This document shows positions 51,991 to 59,878 of a stretch of DNA of 64,000 nucleotides, in pieces. Both the position numbers and the translations under genes were made by a program. Source of the stretch: Desulfitobacterium hafniense DCB-2 (GTDB taxonomy: Bacteria > Bacillota > Desulfitobacteriia > Desulfitobacteriales > Desulfitobacteriaceae); assembly GCF_000021925.1 (NCBI RefSeq), contig NC_011830.1, positions 272,501-336,500 of the forward strand. The letters are read 5' to 3'. A model generated the notes under the pieces. The model was not told where the DNA came from. It ran no database searches and saw only the letters and a program-made list of their open reading frames with translations. Position 1 is the first letter of the stretch, and each line of letters starts with the position of its first letter.

Positions 51991-52625
51991 TAGCTTACCT
52001 CCTCTAGATGTTCAAACGTCTCACATTCCATATCCAAAAATTCCTTTAGCAATTGTCCGCCGCCTCGATACAGCAGGCAGCCGGTTGACTTCTCCAGAAA
52101 TTGGAGGAACTCATCCTTCCAGGTGGCAAGATGTTTCTGAATAAACTCTTTTTGATCCCTGAGCAGCTTTGTTTGCTGGACGTCATCCTCACTTGCCAGA
52201 TATTGGCCAATCAGATAAGTCATAAACTCCAATTCCACTGCCAGGTGATCTTCGGGTTGCCGGTTCTTGTGAATCGACTCGAGATGATACTTACGGTAGA
52301 ATTCTCTCACTGCCAAGGTGCGTTCCCCGAACATCAAATGCTCCGGGTCAAAATAGACGGACTCCCAGATGGGTACAAGTACCTGTCCGGGGCCGACAAA
52401 AAGCCTCTGATACTCAGCTTGAAGCGCTTGGCAAAGTGTTTCAGGATACTCGTCTTTGTTCGTAACTAAGAAATCGTTAATGCTCTGTGCTCCGGAACTT
52501 ATCTGAGCCAGTTCCTTCAGTCCAGGCTGCTCTTGTAATTCTATTAGGCCTTCACGGTTTAAAGGTTGTTCAAATAAGTGCTTGAGTAGTTGATAAACAT
52601 ATAAGCGCCCTTCATGTACACCCAT
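51990..52625 (-). CDS. TorD/DmsD family maturation chaperone
   Basis: A 211-residue all-helical chaperone of the TorD family. The recognisable core is EYQRLFVGPGQVLVPIWESVY and a downstream DHLAVELEFMTYLIGQ. Such proteins bind the twin-arginine leader of their molybdoenzyme and hold it until the cofactor is inserted. Being first in the operon, its stop (TAG) shares a base with the GTG start of the dmsA-like gene. The start ATG 52625 has AAAGGAGGGAAAG upstream. The operon promoter lies in the 52.6-52.8 kb spacer. Confidence 0.88.
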   Translation of the reverse strand: MGVHEGRLYVYQLLKHLFEQPLNREGLIELQEQPGLKELAQISSGAQSINDFLVTNKDEYPETLCQALQAEYQRLFVGPGQVLVPIWESVYFDPEHLMFGERTLAVREFYRKYHLESIHKNRQPEDHLAVELEFMTYLIGQYLASEDDVQQTKLLRDQKEFIQKHLATWKDEFLQFLEKSTGCLLYRGGGQLLKEFLDMECETFEHLEEVS

Positions 52626-52672
52626 GTCTTTCCCTCCTTTCGTCGCCAGCCAACGTCTATACTCTAACAGTT

Positions 52673-52726
52673 AATTATTAATGTCTTGTAACAAGATATT
52701 ACGAAAATATTAATGAAATATTAATC
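52673..52726 (-). promoter_or_regulatory. Tandem repeats likely bound by the OmpR-type regulator
   Basis: AAATATTAATG (52705-52715) and AAATATTAATC (52716-52726) are head-to-tail 11-mers identical at ten positions. A related copy AATTATTAATG is at 52673-52683, 32 bases away. Repeats with one-turn spacing are the normal target of OmpR/PhoB regulators, and the regulator at 47411-48100 is next to this operon. Confidence 0.55.
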
Positions 52727-52753
52727 TGTGATTTTCTTTATACAATCCGGAAC

Positions 52754-52787
52754 TTATCCACAGAAATATCCACAAACCTGTGGATAA
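52754..52787. repeat. Cluster of three DnaA boxes
   Basis: TTATCCACA at 52754-52762, ATATCCACA (one mismatch) at 52766-52774 and the inverted TGTGGATAA at 52779-52787. The first and last match the DnaA consensus exactly. Confidence 0.65.
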
Positions 52788-53206
52788 AGGGGATAACTTT
52801 GTTAATAAACAGTATCGTTGTTCATGATTCCTCTCTCTGTCGCATCCTGTGGATTCATCCAGGATAGATTATCATATGACTTGGTTCCCTTTGTCCTTTA
52901 GTCGAGTAATGCTGATACAAGGATCAATTGAGTAGTAGTTTCAATTTCTGAGCAAGAGAAAGTTAAGCCCTGGGATTGCTCCCGGGACTTAACTGATGTT
53001 TATCTTTGATCAACACCTCTAGTTCTTAAAACCAATGCCACGCGAAAGGTCAAAACGTTCAATCTGTGCATGGGGAACCAAATCCTGAATTTGGGATTTG
53101 ATTTTTAGCTATCAGGACGAAAGATGAAAGAAAGGCATCTATGATAAAAAGTTAATAAGCTCCGGAAAAGCATAAGACATTTTCGGATAAAATTTTAAAA
53201 TCCCTA

Positions 53207-53235
53207 TTGATTATAGTGTAGGTTGGACTATACTA
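53207..53235 (+). promoter_or_regulatory. feoAB promoter with overlapping dyad operator
   Basis: TTGATT (53207-53212), a 16-base spacer and TATACT (53229-53234). The dyad TAGTGTAG-N6-CTATACTA (53214-53235, seven of eight positions paired) covers the spacer and the -10 box. It resembles sites of DtxR/MntR-type metalloregulators more than a Fur box, so iron control of feoAB is likely; the protein is not encoded here. Confidence 0.6.
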
Positions 53236-53310
53236 ACTTTTGGGCGGAGAAAATAATGGCCTATCAAATGGCGCTTATGCTAAACACATCATGCACTAAA
53301 GGAGAATTAT

Positions 53311-55665
53311 ATGAAGCTTAATGAACTAGAAATAGGCCGGAGCGCCTCCATCATTTCCGTAGGCGGAAAAGGCGCTCTGCGTCAGCATTTTCTTGATATG
53401 GGCGTCATTCCCGGTGCCATCGTAACTATGGTTAAGCTGGCACCCTTAGGAGACCCTATGGAAGTGCGCATCCATGGCTATGAATTGACACTGCGCCTGG
53501 CCGATGCAGAAAAAATTGAAATCCTGCCTGTTGATGATGTGGAACAATTAGCGGAGAAATCCAAGAAGAGGGAGTTCGTCAAGCACCCGGGGCTTGGGGA
53601 GACCGGGATATTTCACACGAAAGCGGACGGAGACCCGCTGCCGGACAGCCAACTCCTTACCTTTGCCTTGGCAGGCAATCAGAACTGCGGTAAAACAACC
53701 CTCTTTAACCAACTGACCGGTTCCAATCAACGGGTGGGGAACTTTCCGGGAGTGACGGTGGATAGAAAAGACGGCGTCATCAAGGGACATGCCAATACTC
53801 TGGTCACCGATTTGCCGGGGATCTACTCCATGTCTCCTTACAGCAATGAAGAGCTGGTAACCCGCCAGTTTTTGCTTCAGGATAAGCCTAAGGGGATTAT
53901 TAATATTGTAGATGCTACGAACATCGAAAGAAACCTCTATCTGACCATACAGTTGATGGAATTGAATATTCCTATGGTGTTGGCTTTGAACATGATGGAT
54001 GAAGTGCGGGAAAACGGCGGTTCTATTCACATTAACGAAATGGAGAACAGGCTGGGAATACCTGTTGTTCCCATCGCTGCTTCCAAAAACGAAGGAATCC
54101 AGGAGCTGGTGGATCACGCTATTCATGTGGCCAAAAATCAGGAACGGCCCGGAAGAATGGATTTTTGCGATCCGGACCATGATAACGGCGCTGTTCACCG
54201 CTGTCTTCATGCCATCATCCATCTGATTGAGGATCATGCCAAACGGGCTCAGATTCCTCTGCGCTTCGCCGCCAGCAAGGTTGCCGAAGGGGATGAGGAA
54301 ATTCTCAAAGCGCTGAATCTGAATCAAAACGAGCTGGAGCTCCTCGATCATATTATTCAGCAGATGGAAGATGAAAGAGGCTTGGATCATGGGGCAGCCA
54401 TTGCCGATATGCGGTTCAAATTTATTAAAGAAGTATGCGACGCAACGGTGGTTAAACCTAAGGAGAGCAAGGAATACGCCAGAAGTGTGGCCATTGATAA
54501 TGTCCTGACGGGGAAATATACAGCCATTCCAGCCTTTGTGGGCATTATGAGCCTGGTTTTCTGGCTGACCTTCGGCGTGATCGGCACCTGGTTGGCGGAT
54601 GGCCTCGACCTGGGAATCACCTGGCTGTCGGAGTTGGTGGATATGGGACTGACCGCCTACGGGATTAACCCGGTTGTCCACTCTTTGATTATCGACGGTA
54701 TCTTTGCCGGTGTGGGCAGTGTGCTGAGTTTTTTGCCGATTATCGTGACTTTATTCTTTTTCTTATCCATCCTTGAAGATAGCGGTTATATGGCCAGAGT
54801 GGCTTTTGTCATGGACAAGCTTTTAAGAAAAATCGGCCTTTCCGGCCGCAGCATTGTGCCGATGCTGATCGGCTTTGGCTGTTCTGTTCCGGGGGTTATG
54901 GCCAGCAGGACCCTTCCTTCCGAACGGGACCGGAAGATGACTATTTTGTTGACCCCGTTTATGAGCTGTTCCGCCAAACTGCCGATTTACGCTCTCTTTA
55001 CGGCGGCATTCTTCCCCAGATACGGAGCTTTGGTGATGATCGGGCTGTACTTTGCCGGAATTGTGACGGGGATAGTATTTGCTTTGCTTTTAAAGGGAAC
55101 TATGTTCAAAGGAGAACCGGTCCCTTTTGTGATGGAATTGCCCAATTATCGCATGCCCGGTTTCAAGAATGTCTGGCAGCTTCTGTGGGATAAAGCCAAG
55201 GACTTTATTACCAGAGCATTTACTGTGATCTTTGTAGCAACGATCATTATTTGGTTCCTGCAGTATTTTGACCCTCGCTTAAATGTGGTCTCCGATTCTC
55301 AAGACAGCCTCTTGGCTTTGGTTTCGGGTATTATCGCTCCGATTTTCGTACCTCTTGGTTTTGGAGATTGGCGGATTTCGACGGCCCTGATCACGGGATT
55401 TATGGCCAAGGAAAGCGTGGTTTCCACGTTGACCGTGCTATTGGGTGGTTCCACTGCTTCCCTGGGCAGCATGTTCACTCCCTTTTCGGCCATCGTGTTT
55501 CTGGTATTTACCTTGTTATATACTCCCTGTGTGGCAGCCATTGCCTCCGTAAGGCGTGAGCTTGGCGGAAAATGGGCTGTGGGTGTAGCGGTTATGCAAT
55601 GTGTTATCGCCTGGGTGGTGGCCCTTTGCGTCCATCTCCTTGGCATCATGATGGGGTGGGTGTAG
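53311..55665 (+). CDS. feoB: FeoA-FeoB fusion, ferrous iron transporter
   Basis: A 784-residue protein joining FeoA and FeoB. Residues 1-75 are an SH3-like FeoA domain (LRQHFLDMGVIPGAIVTMVK). Residues 115-280 are the FeoB GTPase domain with G1 GNQNCGKTT (122-130), G2 region NFPGVTVD, G3 DLPGIYS and G4 NMMDE. The remainder has the transport core with two Gate motifs (GCSVPGVMASRTL, CSAKLPIYALF). FeoB imports Fe(II), a heavy need for a cell full of iron-sulfur sulfite reductase enzymes. ATG 53311 has AAAGGAG upstream. A small Cys-rich protein gene follows after four bases. Confidence 0.95.
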   Translation: MKLNELEIGRSASIISVGGKGALRQHFLDMGVIPGAIVTMVKLAPLGDPMEVRIHGYELTLRLADAEKIEILPVDDVEQLAEKSKKREFVKHPGLGETGIFHTKADGDPLPDSQLLTFALAGNQNCGKTTLFNQLTGSNQRVGNFPGVTVDRKDGVIKGHANTLVTDLPGIYSMSPYSNEELVTRQFLLQDKPKGIINIVDATNIERNLYLTIQLMELNIPMVLALNMMDEVRENGGSIHINEMENRLGIPVVPIAASKNEGIQELVDHAIHVAKNQERPGRMDFCDPDHDNGAVHRCLHAIIHLIEDHAKRAQIPLRFAASKVAEGDEEILKALNLNQNELELLDHIIQQMEDERGLDHGAAIADMRFKFIKEVCDATVVKPKESKEYARSVAIDNVLTGKYTAIPAFVGIMSLVFWLTFGVIGTWLADGLDLGITWLSELVDMGLTAYGINPVVHSLIIDGIFAGVGSVLSFLPIIVTLFFFLSILEDSGYMARVAFVMDKLLRKIGLSGRSIVPMLIGFGCSVPGVMASRTLPSERDRKMTILLTPFMSCSAKLPIYALFTAAFFPRYGALVMIGLYFAGIVTGIVFALLLKGTMFKGEPVPFVMELPNYRMPGFKNVWQLLWDKAKDFITRAFTVIFVATIIIWFLQYFDPRLNVVSDSQDSLLALVSGIIAPIFVPLGFGDWRISTALITGFMAKESVVSTLTVLLGGSTASLGSMFTPFSAIVFLVFTLLYTPCVAAIASVRRELGGKWAVGVAVMQCVIAWVVALCVHLLGIMMGWV

Positions 55666-55669
55666 AGCA

Positions 55670-55828
55670 ATGAACGGGTGGAGCGTTTTGCTTCTGGTGC
55701 TCATTATAGCGGGCTTTTTGATGGCTGTACGTTCTATCTGGAGGAACAAGGATAACCCTTGCGGGGGCTGCAGTGGAGACTGCAGTTCCTGCAAGCATCC
55801 CAATCCTCCGGAGCAAGCTGAAAAATAA
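55670..55828 (+). CDS. FeoB-associated Cys-rich membrane protein
   Basis: A 52-residue protein: one N-terminal membrane helix (residues 3-20), then the cysteine cluster CGGCSGDCSSC (residues 31-41) and a proline-rich end. This is the FeoB_associated family, always found behind feoB. It may bind iron on the cytosolic side or help FeoB assembly. ATG 55670 lies four bases after the feoB stop, and the upstream GGTGGGTG can serve as ribosome site. Confidence 0.88.
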   Translation: MNGWSVLLLVLIIAGFLMAVRSIWRNKDNPCGGCSGDCSSCKHPNPPEQAEK

Positions 55829-55855
55829 AAGGAACCCCGGTGGGGGTTTTAAGAA
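55828..55855. terminator. Short terminator hairpin
   Basis: AACCCC pairs with GGGGTT and runs into TTAA between the convergent feoB-associated and lipoprotein genes. It is short and weak. Confidence 0.5.
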
Positions 55856-56317
55856 TTACTCAATGGATTGAATTTTAAAATCGTCAATGAGCCATTGCCC
55901 TTCGATTTTTTTGACCGGTATGGAGTACTCGATGGTTTCCCGATAAGCGGAGCCATTATCGTGACCGGATACTTTAATGATACAGTAAACATTGCCGCTG
56001 GTTTCGGTCTCAATATTCACACGTATAATCTCCACAGAATCCACTTCTTGAGTGAGTCGATTATCGACGAAGGACTGTTTAAAATCGGCAAAGCGTCCTT
56101 GCATAATCTGGGCCTGGTCAGGGGTTAAAAAAGGGAGCTCGTTCTCACCGGTCCAGGTAGTGTAATCAATGTTAAAAGCAGCTGTAAAGTAGTCGTTGAC
56201 TAAGGTTTCTATGGCAGCTTTATCGGGGGCATATTGATCATCTGAGCCCATGCATCCGGTAAAGGCCAAGAGGATGAACAGCAGGGCAACCCATAGCAAC
56301 CTTTTCTTTTTGTTCAC
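55856..56317 (-). CDS. Putative lipoprotein with NTF2-like domain
   Basis: A 153-residue predicted lipoprotein (signal MNKKKRLLWVALLFILLAFTG, lipidated C22). The rest (IETLVNDYFTAAFNIDYTTW, then a curved-sheet pattern ending VKKIEGQWLIDDFKI) looks like an NTF2/SnoaL-type fold, common in small extracytoplasmic proteins of Firmicutes. The function is unknown. Upstream of the ATG at 56317 is AAGGAGG. Confidence 0.78.
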   Translation of the reverse strand: MNKKKRLLWVALLFILLAFTGCMGSDDQYAPDKAAIETLVNDYFTAAFNIDYTTWTGENELPFLTPDQAQIMQGRFADFKQSFVDNRLTQEVDSVEIIRVNIETETSGNVYCIIKVSGHDNGSAYRETIEYSIPVKKIEGQWLIDDFKIQSIE

Positions 56318-56526
56318 GAAAAAACCTCCTTAGAGTAGTGCAAGAGTATTTGCTTTTTACGACTAAACTAGTAAATTCTGCTTAGCAATTTGAAATACCT
56401 TTATTTCCTCAATAGGACATTATTATGGACAGGAGCAGGTTAATCTTTCAATATCTGAAGATTTGAGTAAAATAGAATATAGAGAAATTGATTTGTCAAA
56501 ATAGTGAAAAGAAAGGACTAGAGACC

Positions 56527-57450
56527 ATGAACATAACCATAGTAGGTGCGGGAGCTACCGGAGGATACTTTGGCGCAAGATTGGCGGCAAGCGGGCTTAA
56601 TGTCACGTTCTTGGTCCGTGAGAAACGGGCGGCTCAGCTGAGGGAAAAGGGCCTGGTGATCAAGAGTGTGGTAGAGGATTTAACCCTTGAGGCTCCTCAG
56701 ATAGCCATTAATGCGGAAGATATTCCTGCCTGCGACCTAGTGCTGCTGGGATTGAAAAACTACCAACTGGCGGCAAGTCTTCCCCAGCTCAAGGTCTTAG
56801 TGAATCGGGGTGCTAAAATACTGCCTTTTCTCAATGGGGTAGAGCATTTTGAAATACTGGCAAAAGAGCTTGGCCAAGAGAATGTTCTGGGTGGTGTCTG
56901 TAAAATCATCTCCACTCTCGACTCAGAAGGAACCATTCATCATACCAGCAAAGTTCACCAGATCATCTTTGGCGAATTGGAACCCTCCGGCAAGGAGTTT
57001 TGCCTGAGGCTGGAACAAGCTATGGCGAAGGCCAACTTCAAGGTGAAATATACGGAGAATATCTTAAACGAAATCTGGAGTAAGTATGCCTTTATCACCG
57101 TATTCTCCGGGGTTACCTCCGCCGGTGATCTGACCACGGATCAAATCTGTGCTCATGAGGCTACGGTAAAAGTCTACCGCCGTTCTCTGGAAGAGATGAA
57201 AAGCCTGGCCGATGCCTACGGAGCTGCCTTAAGTGAAGATTTTGTGGAGCAAAATGTGGAAGGGCTGCCGAAATACGCGAAAGGCTCCACATCCTCCATG
57301 CATCAAGACATGCGCAAAGGCTTGCTTCTGGAAGTGGAAAGCCTTCAGGGGGCCGCAATTCGTCTGGCCGGCAGAAAGAATATGGAACTGCCCACCATTG
57401 AAACCTTGTATGGGCTGATTAAACCCTATGAGATGGGGAGCATCGGGTAA
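56527..57450 (+). CDS. panE: PanE/ApbA family ketopantoate reductase
   Basis: A 307-residue NAD(P)-dependent reductase with the Rossmann motif GAGATGGYFG (residues 7-16) and the family's substrate-binding features: GLKNYQL, LPFLNGVEH, the conserved Lys/Asn region, and SSMHQDMRKGLLLEVESLQG near the end. 2-Dehydropantoate 2-reductase makes pantoate for coenzyme A; other members act on different 2-oxoacids, so assignment to pantothenate synthesis is tentative. ATG 56527 follows AAAGGA by about nine bases; the TTG at 56488 adds 13 residues without a ribosome site. A truncated MFS gene follows. Confidence 0.83.
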   Translation: MNITIVGAGATGGYFGARLAASGLNVTFLVREKRAAQLREKGLVIKSVVEDLTLEAPQIAINAEDIPACDLVLLGLKNYQLAASLPQLKVLVNRGAKILPFLNGVEHFEILAKELGQENVLGGVCKIISTLDSEGTIHHTSKVHQIIFGELEPSGKEFCLRLEQAMAKANFKVKYTENILNEIWSKYAFITVFSGVTSAGDLTTDQICAHEATVKVYRRSLEEMKSLADAYGAALSEDFVEQNVEGLPKYAKGSTSSMHQDMRKGLLLEVESLQGAAIRLAGRKNMELPTIETLYGLIKPYEMGSIG

Positions 57451-58366
57451 GGAGAGCTGCTTTTCAGAAGCAGGCTCGGACGTGGTGGAATGGAGGAAAA
57501 GGCTTAAGAATTTACTCCTTTTGCGCTTCATCCACGGCTTTGGCTGGGGTGCTTCCAGTACAGCCAGCAGTACTATCGCCACAGATATTATACCCAAAGC
57601 CCGTATGGGCGAGGGGATGGGCTACTTTGGCCTGACAGGTACGCTGGCCATGGCAGTGGGGCCGGCCCTTAGCCTGGGCCTGGCGAGCCGTTACGGCTAT
57701 AATACGGTGTTCACCATTGCGACTGCTTCAGTGGTGATTGCTTTGGTGTTTGCTTTACTTATCCGGTACCAGGAACCGGAGGGAAGGGCCAATCCTGACC
57801 TTGCCAATAAACAGAGTATATTCGAAAAGACAGCTCTGCGGCCGGGAGTCACGATAGCCTTTATTACCATGTCCTATGGAGGGGTTGTTTCGTTTATTGC
57901 TCTTTATGCAGCCCAGCGTCAAGTTGAAAACATCGGGTTGTTTTTTACAGTATACGCTATTGCACTGATGATATCCCGGCCTGTGTTTGGTAAGCTTTCT
58001 GATCGAAAAGGGTATTCCTTTGCCATTCTGCCTGGAATGATAGGCGTTTCCGGTGCGATGCTGCTGCTATTTTTTGCCCATACCCTGGCAGGATTTGTAG
58101 TTGCCGGTTTTATTTATGGTTTAGGCTTTGGTGCCCTTCAACCCGCTTTGCAGGCCATGGCAGTGCGCAACGTCCCTCCTTCGCGACGAGGGGCGGCTAA
58201 TGCTACCTTCTTTTTGGGATTCGACCTGGGTATTGGCGTGGGGGCTATGCTTTGGGGCGCTGTCGCTGAACTGGTCGGCTATCAGGCCATTTATCTGTGG
58301 GCATTGCTTCCTATTGGAATCGCTTTTGTGATTTATTGGAAGGCGCGGCACACCATGGGCTTATAG
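57428..58366 (+). pseudogene. MFS transporter lacking its N-terminal part
   Basis: A 312-codon open frame of the Major Facilitator Superfamily. It begins (after about 20 non-family residues) at LLLLRFIHGFGWGASSTASSTI, which corresponds to the fourth helix of a normal 12-helix MFS protein. From there it is intact to the C-terminus (DRKGYSFAILPGMIG; GLGFGALQPALQAMAVRNVP; SRRGAANATFF). About 90-100 residues with three helices and motif A are missing, so a working transporter is unlikely. The frame starts inside the 3' end of panE with no ribosome site. The junction near 57500 suggests a deletion. Confidence 0.78.
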
Positions 58367-58440
58367 TTTTCGGAGATTAATTTTTTCGTGTCAGCTTTTA
58401 GCTTGGATAAACGTCTTAATCTTTGATAGGAGGGAAGGCT

Positions 58441-59712
58441 ATGAAGAAAAAATATCGATTAATGGTAACTTGGGCCTTAGTGGCGGTGCTGCTGGGAATG
58501 ACTCTGACCGGCTGTTCAGGAAACTCCAATGTGGCTGTCGGGGATTTGATGAAGGGGATTAATAAAAATCCTGTCCAGCTTCCCCAGGAAATGGATGGAG
58601 AGTTAAATCAAGCGCTGCTGGATTTTACTTGGAATTTGTTTAAGGAAAGCGGTGCCGATAAGGGGAATGTCATGATCTCAGCACCCTCTGTCTATCTGGC
58701 CTTAGGGATGGCTTTAAATGGTGCCGACGGAGAGACCAGAGAAGCCATGCTCAAAGCTCTGTCTGCCCAAAACATAAAGCTGGAGGATCTTAATGCAGGT
58801 TTGTCCGCATGGAGCAATTCCTTGATGGATAAGAAAAATAAGACTGATGTGCGTATTGCTAATTCGATCTGGATTCGCAATGGTTTTGAGGCCGATCCGG
58901 CTTTTCTGCAGACCAATGGGGATTATTATCAAGCAGGCATAAGAAGTCTTGATTTTGCCGATCCCTCGGCCCCTAAGATCATCAATCAATGGGTGGAAGA
59001 GAAAACAGAGGGAACCATCGATAAGATCATCGAGACGATGGATGATGATTTAATGATGTATCTTATCAATGCCATCTACTTTAAAGGGGATTGGCAGGAG
59101 CCGTTTAAGGCGGGAAGTACCTATACAGGAACCTTCGCCGCTCCGGCGGGCGGTGTAGAAACTCCATTTATGAGACGAAGCGGAAATATGGATTATATTC
59201 AAAATCAAGGGGCTACGGGGGTCATTCTCCCTTACGCCGATGAGCGCTTTGCTTTCGTAGGGATCTTGCCTGAAGAAGGGAAATCTCCCCGGGATTTTAT
59301 CAACACGACCACTGCGGCGGATATGCTGAAATTAATCAGCACGAAAAAGATCAAGAACGTTGATCTTTCTCTGCCCAAATTTGCCAGCAGCTATGAAAAC
59401 GAACTGCGGGATGAACTCAATGCCTTGGGAATGGACGTAGCTTTTGATCCTTTCCGTGCTGATTTCTCATTAATGAATAAGGCCCATAACAAGGACCTTT
59501 TTATCGGGGGAGTAAAGCATAAAACCTATATTAAAGTGGATGAAAAGGGAACAGAAGCCGCTGCAGTAACAGGAGTGGAGGTCAACACGACCAGTATGCC
59601 CATCGATCTTACCCAAGTCGTATTTGATCGGCCTTTTGTCTATGCCATCATCGATTGGCAGACAAATAGCCCGTTGTTTGTAGGAATCATGGAAGATCCA
59701 ACTATTCGTTGA
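58441..59712 (+). CDS. Serpin family protease inhibitor, lipoprotein
   Basis: A 423-residue serpin. A signal peptide with lipobox LTGC (lipidated C25) anchors it outside the membrane. The serpin core begins about residue 60 (NVMISAPSVYLALGMALNGA) and shows the family segments NSIWIRNGF, INQWVEEKTEGTIDKII, NAIYFKGDWQEPF and the C-terminal signature FDRPFVYAIIDWQTNSPLFVGIMEDP. The reactive-centre hinge is EKGTEAAAVTG, typical of inhibitory serpins. Counting from it, P1-P1' falls at Thr-Ser in VNTTSMP. Serpins are suicide inhibitors of serine or cysteine proteases; anchored on a cell, this one may protect against environmental proteases. ATG 58441 has GGAGGG upstream, and a terminator follows. 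Confidence 0.92.
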   Translation: MKKKYRLMVTWALVAVLLGMTLTGCSGNSNVAVGDLMKGINKNPVQLPQEMDGELNQALLDFTWNLFKESGADKGNVMISAPSVYLALGMALNGADGETREAMLKALSAQNIKLEDLNAGLSAWSNSLMDKKNKTDVRIANSIWIRNGFEADPAFLQTNGDYYQAGIRSLDFADPSAPKIINQWVEEKTEGTIDKIIETMDDDLMMYLINAIYFKGDWQEPFKAGSTYTGTFAAPAGGVETPFMRRSGNMDYIQNQGATGVILPYADERFAFVGILPEEGKSPRDFINTTTAADMLKLISTKKIKNVDLSLPKFASSYENELRDELNALGMDVAFDPFRADFSLMNKAHNKDLFIGGVKHKTYIKVDEKGTEAAAVTGVEVNTTSMPIDLTQVVFDRPFVYAIIDWQTNSPLFVGIMEDPTIR

Positions 59713-59728
59713 TTTTGAGTTTAGTTGC

Positions 59729-59783
59729 AAATCCCTCTAAAACGTAGATAAGCTGGTCTTATCTGCGTTTAGAGGGATTTTTG
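59729..59783 (+). terminator. Strong terminator after the serpin gene
   Basis: AAATCCCTCTAAAACG and CGTTTAGAGGGATTT, with an inner AGATAAG / CTTATCT stem, form a long hairpin followed by TTTTTG. Confidence 0.88.
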
Positions 59784-59849
59784 CATAACAAAAAGGGGAT
59801 GAATAGGCAGGAATTAGGGAAATAATAACGAATATACTTATTCAGAAGA

Positions 59850-59859
59850 CTGTCGACAT
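59850..59859. promoter_or_regulatory. Probable operator of the FadR-type regulator (own promoter)
   Basis: The palindrome TGTCGACA (59851-59858) in the leader of the GntR gene, 20 bases before its ATG. The same ten-base context CTGTCGACA(G/T) recurs at 60995-61004. A possible -10 TATACT lies at 59833-59838. Confidence 0.6.
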
Positions 59860-59878
59860 AGAACTTGAGGGGGATATT

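Larger units (their letters stand above)
52626..53310. other. 685-base divergent regulatory region (dms operon / feoAB)
   Basis: No gene was found. From left to right it holds three AATATTAATG-type repeats (52673-52726), a short palindrome TCTTGTAACAAGA (52684-52696), three DnaA boxes (52754-52787), a strong hairpin (about 52959-52996), a terminator-like hairpin (about 53088-53114) and the feoAB promoter with dyad (53207-53235). The stretch 52800-53115 with two hairpins may encode a small RNA; I could not identify a family. Confidence 0.5.

Noticed and set aside
52754..52787. Chromosome replication origin
   Set aside because: Only three DnaA boxes, no dnaA/dnaN neighbours and no repeated AT-rich unwinding region.
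53548..54681. Long minus-strand open frame (377 codons) opposite feoB
   Set aside because: It lies wholly inside the well-supported feoB gene, has no protein-family features, and its composition is that of an antisense shadow.
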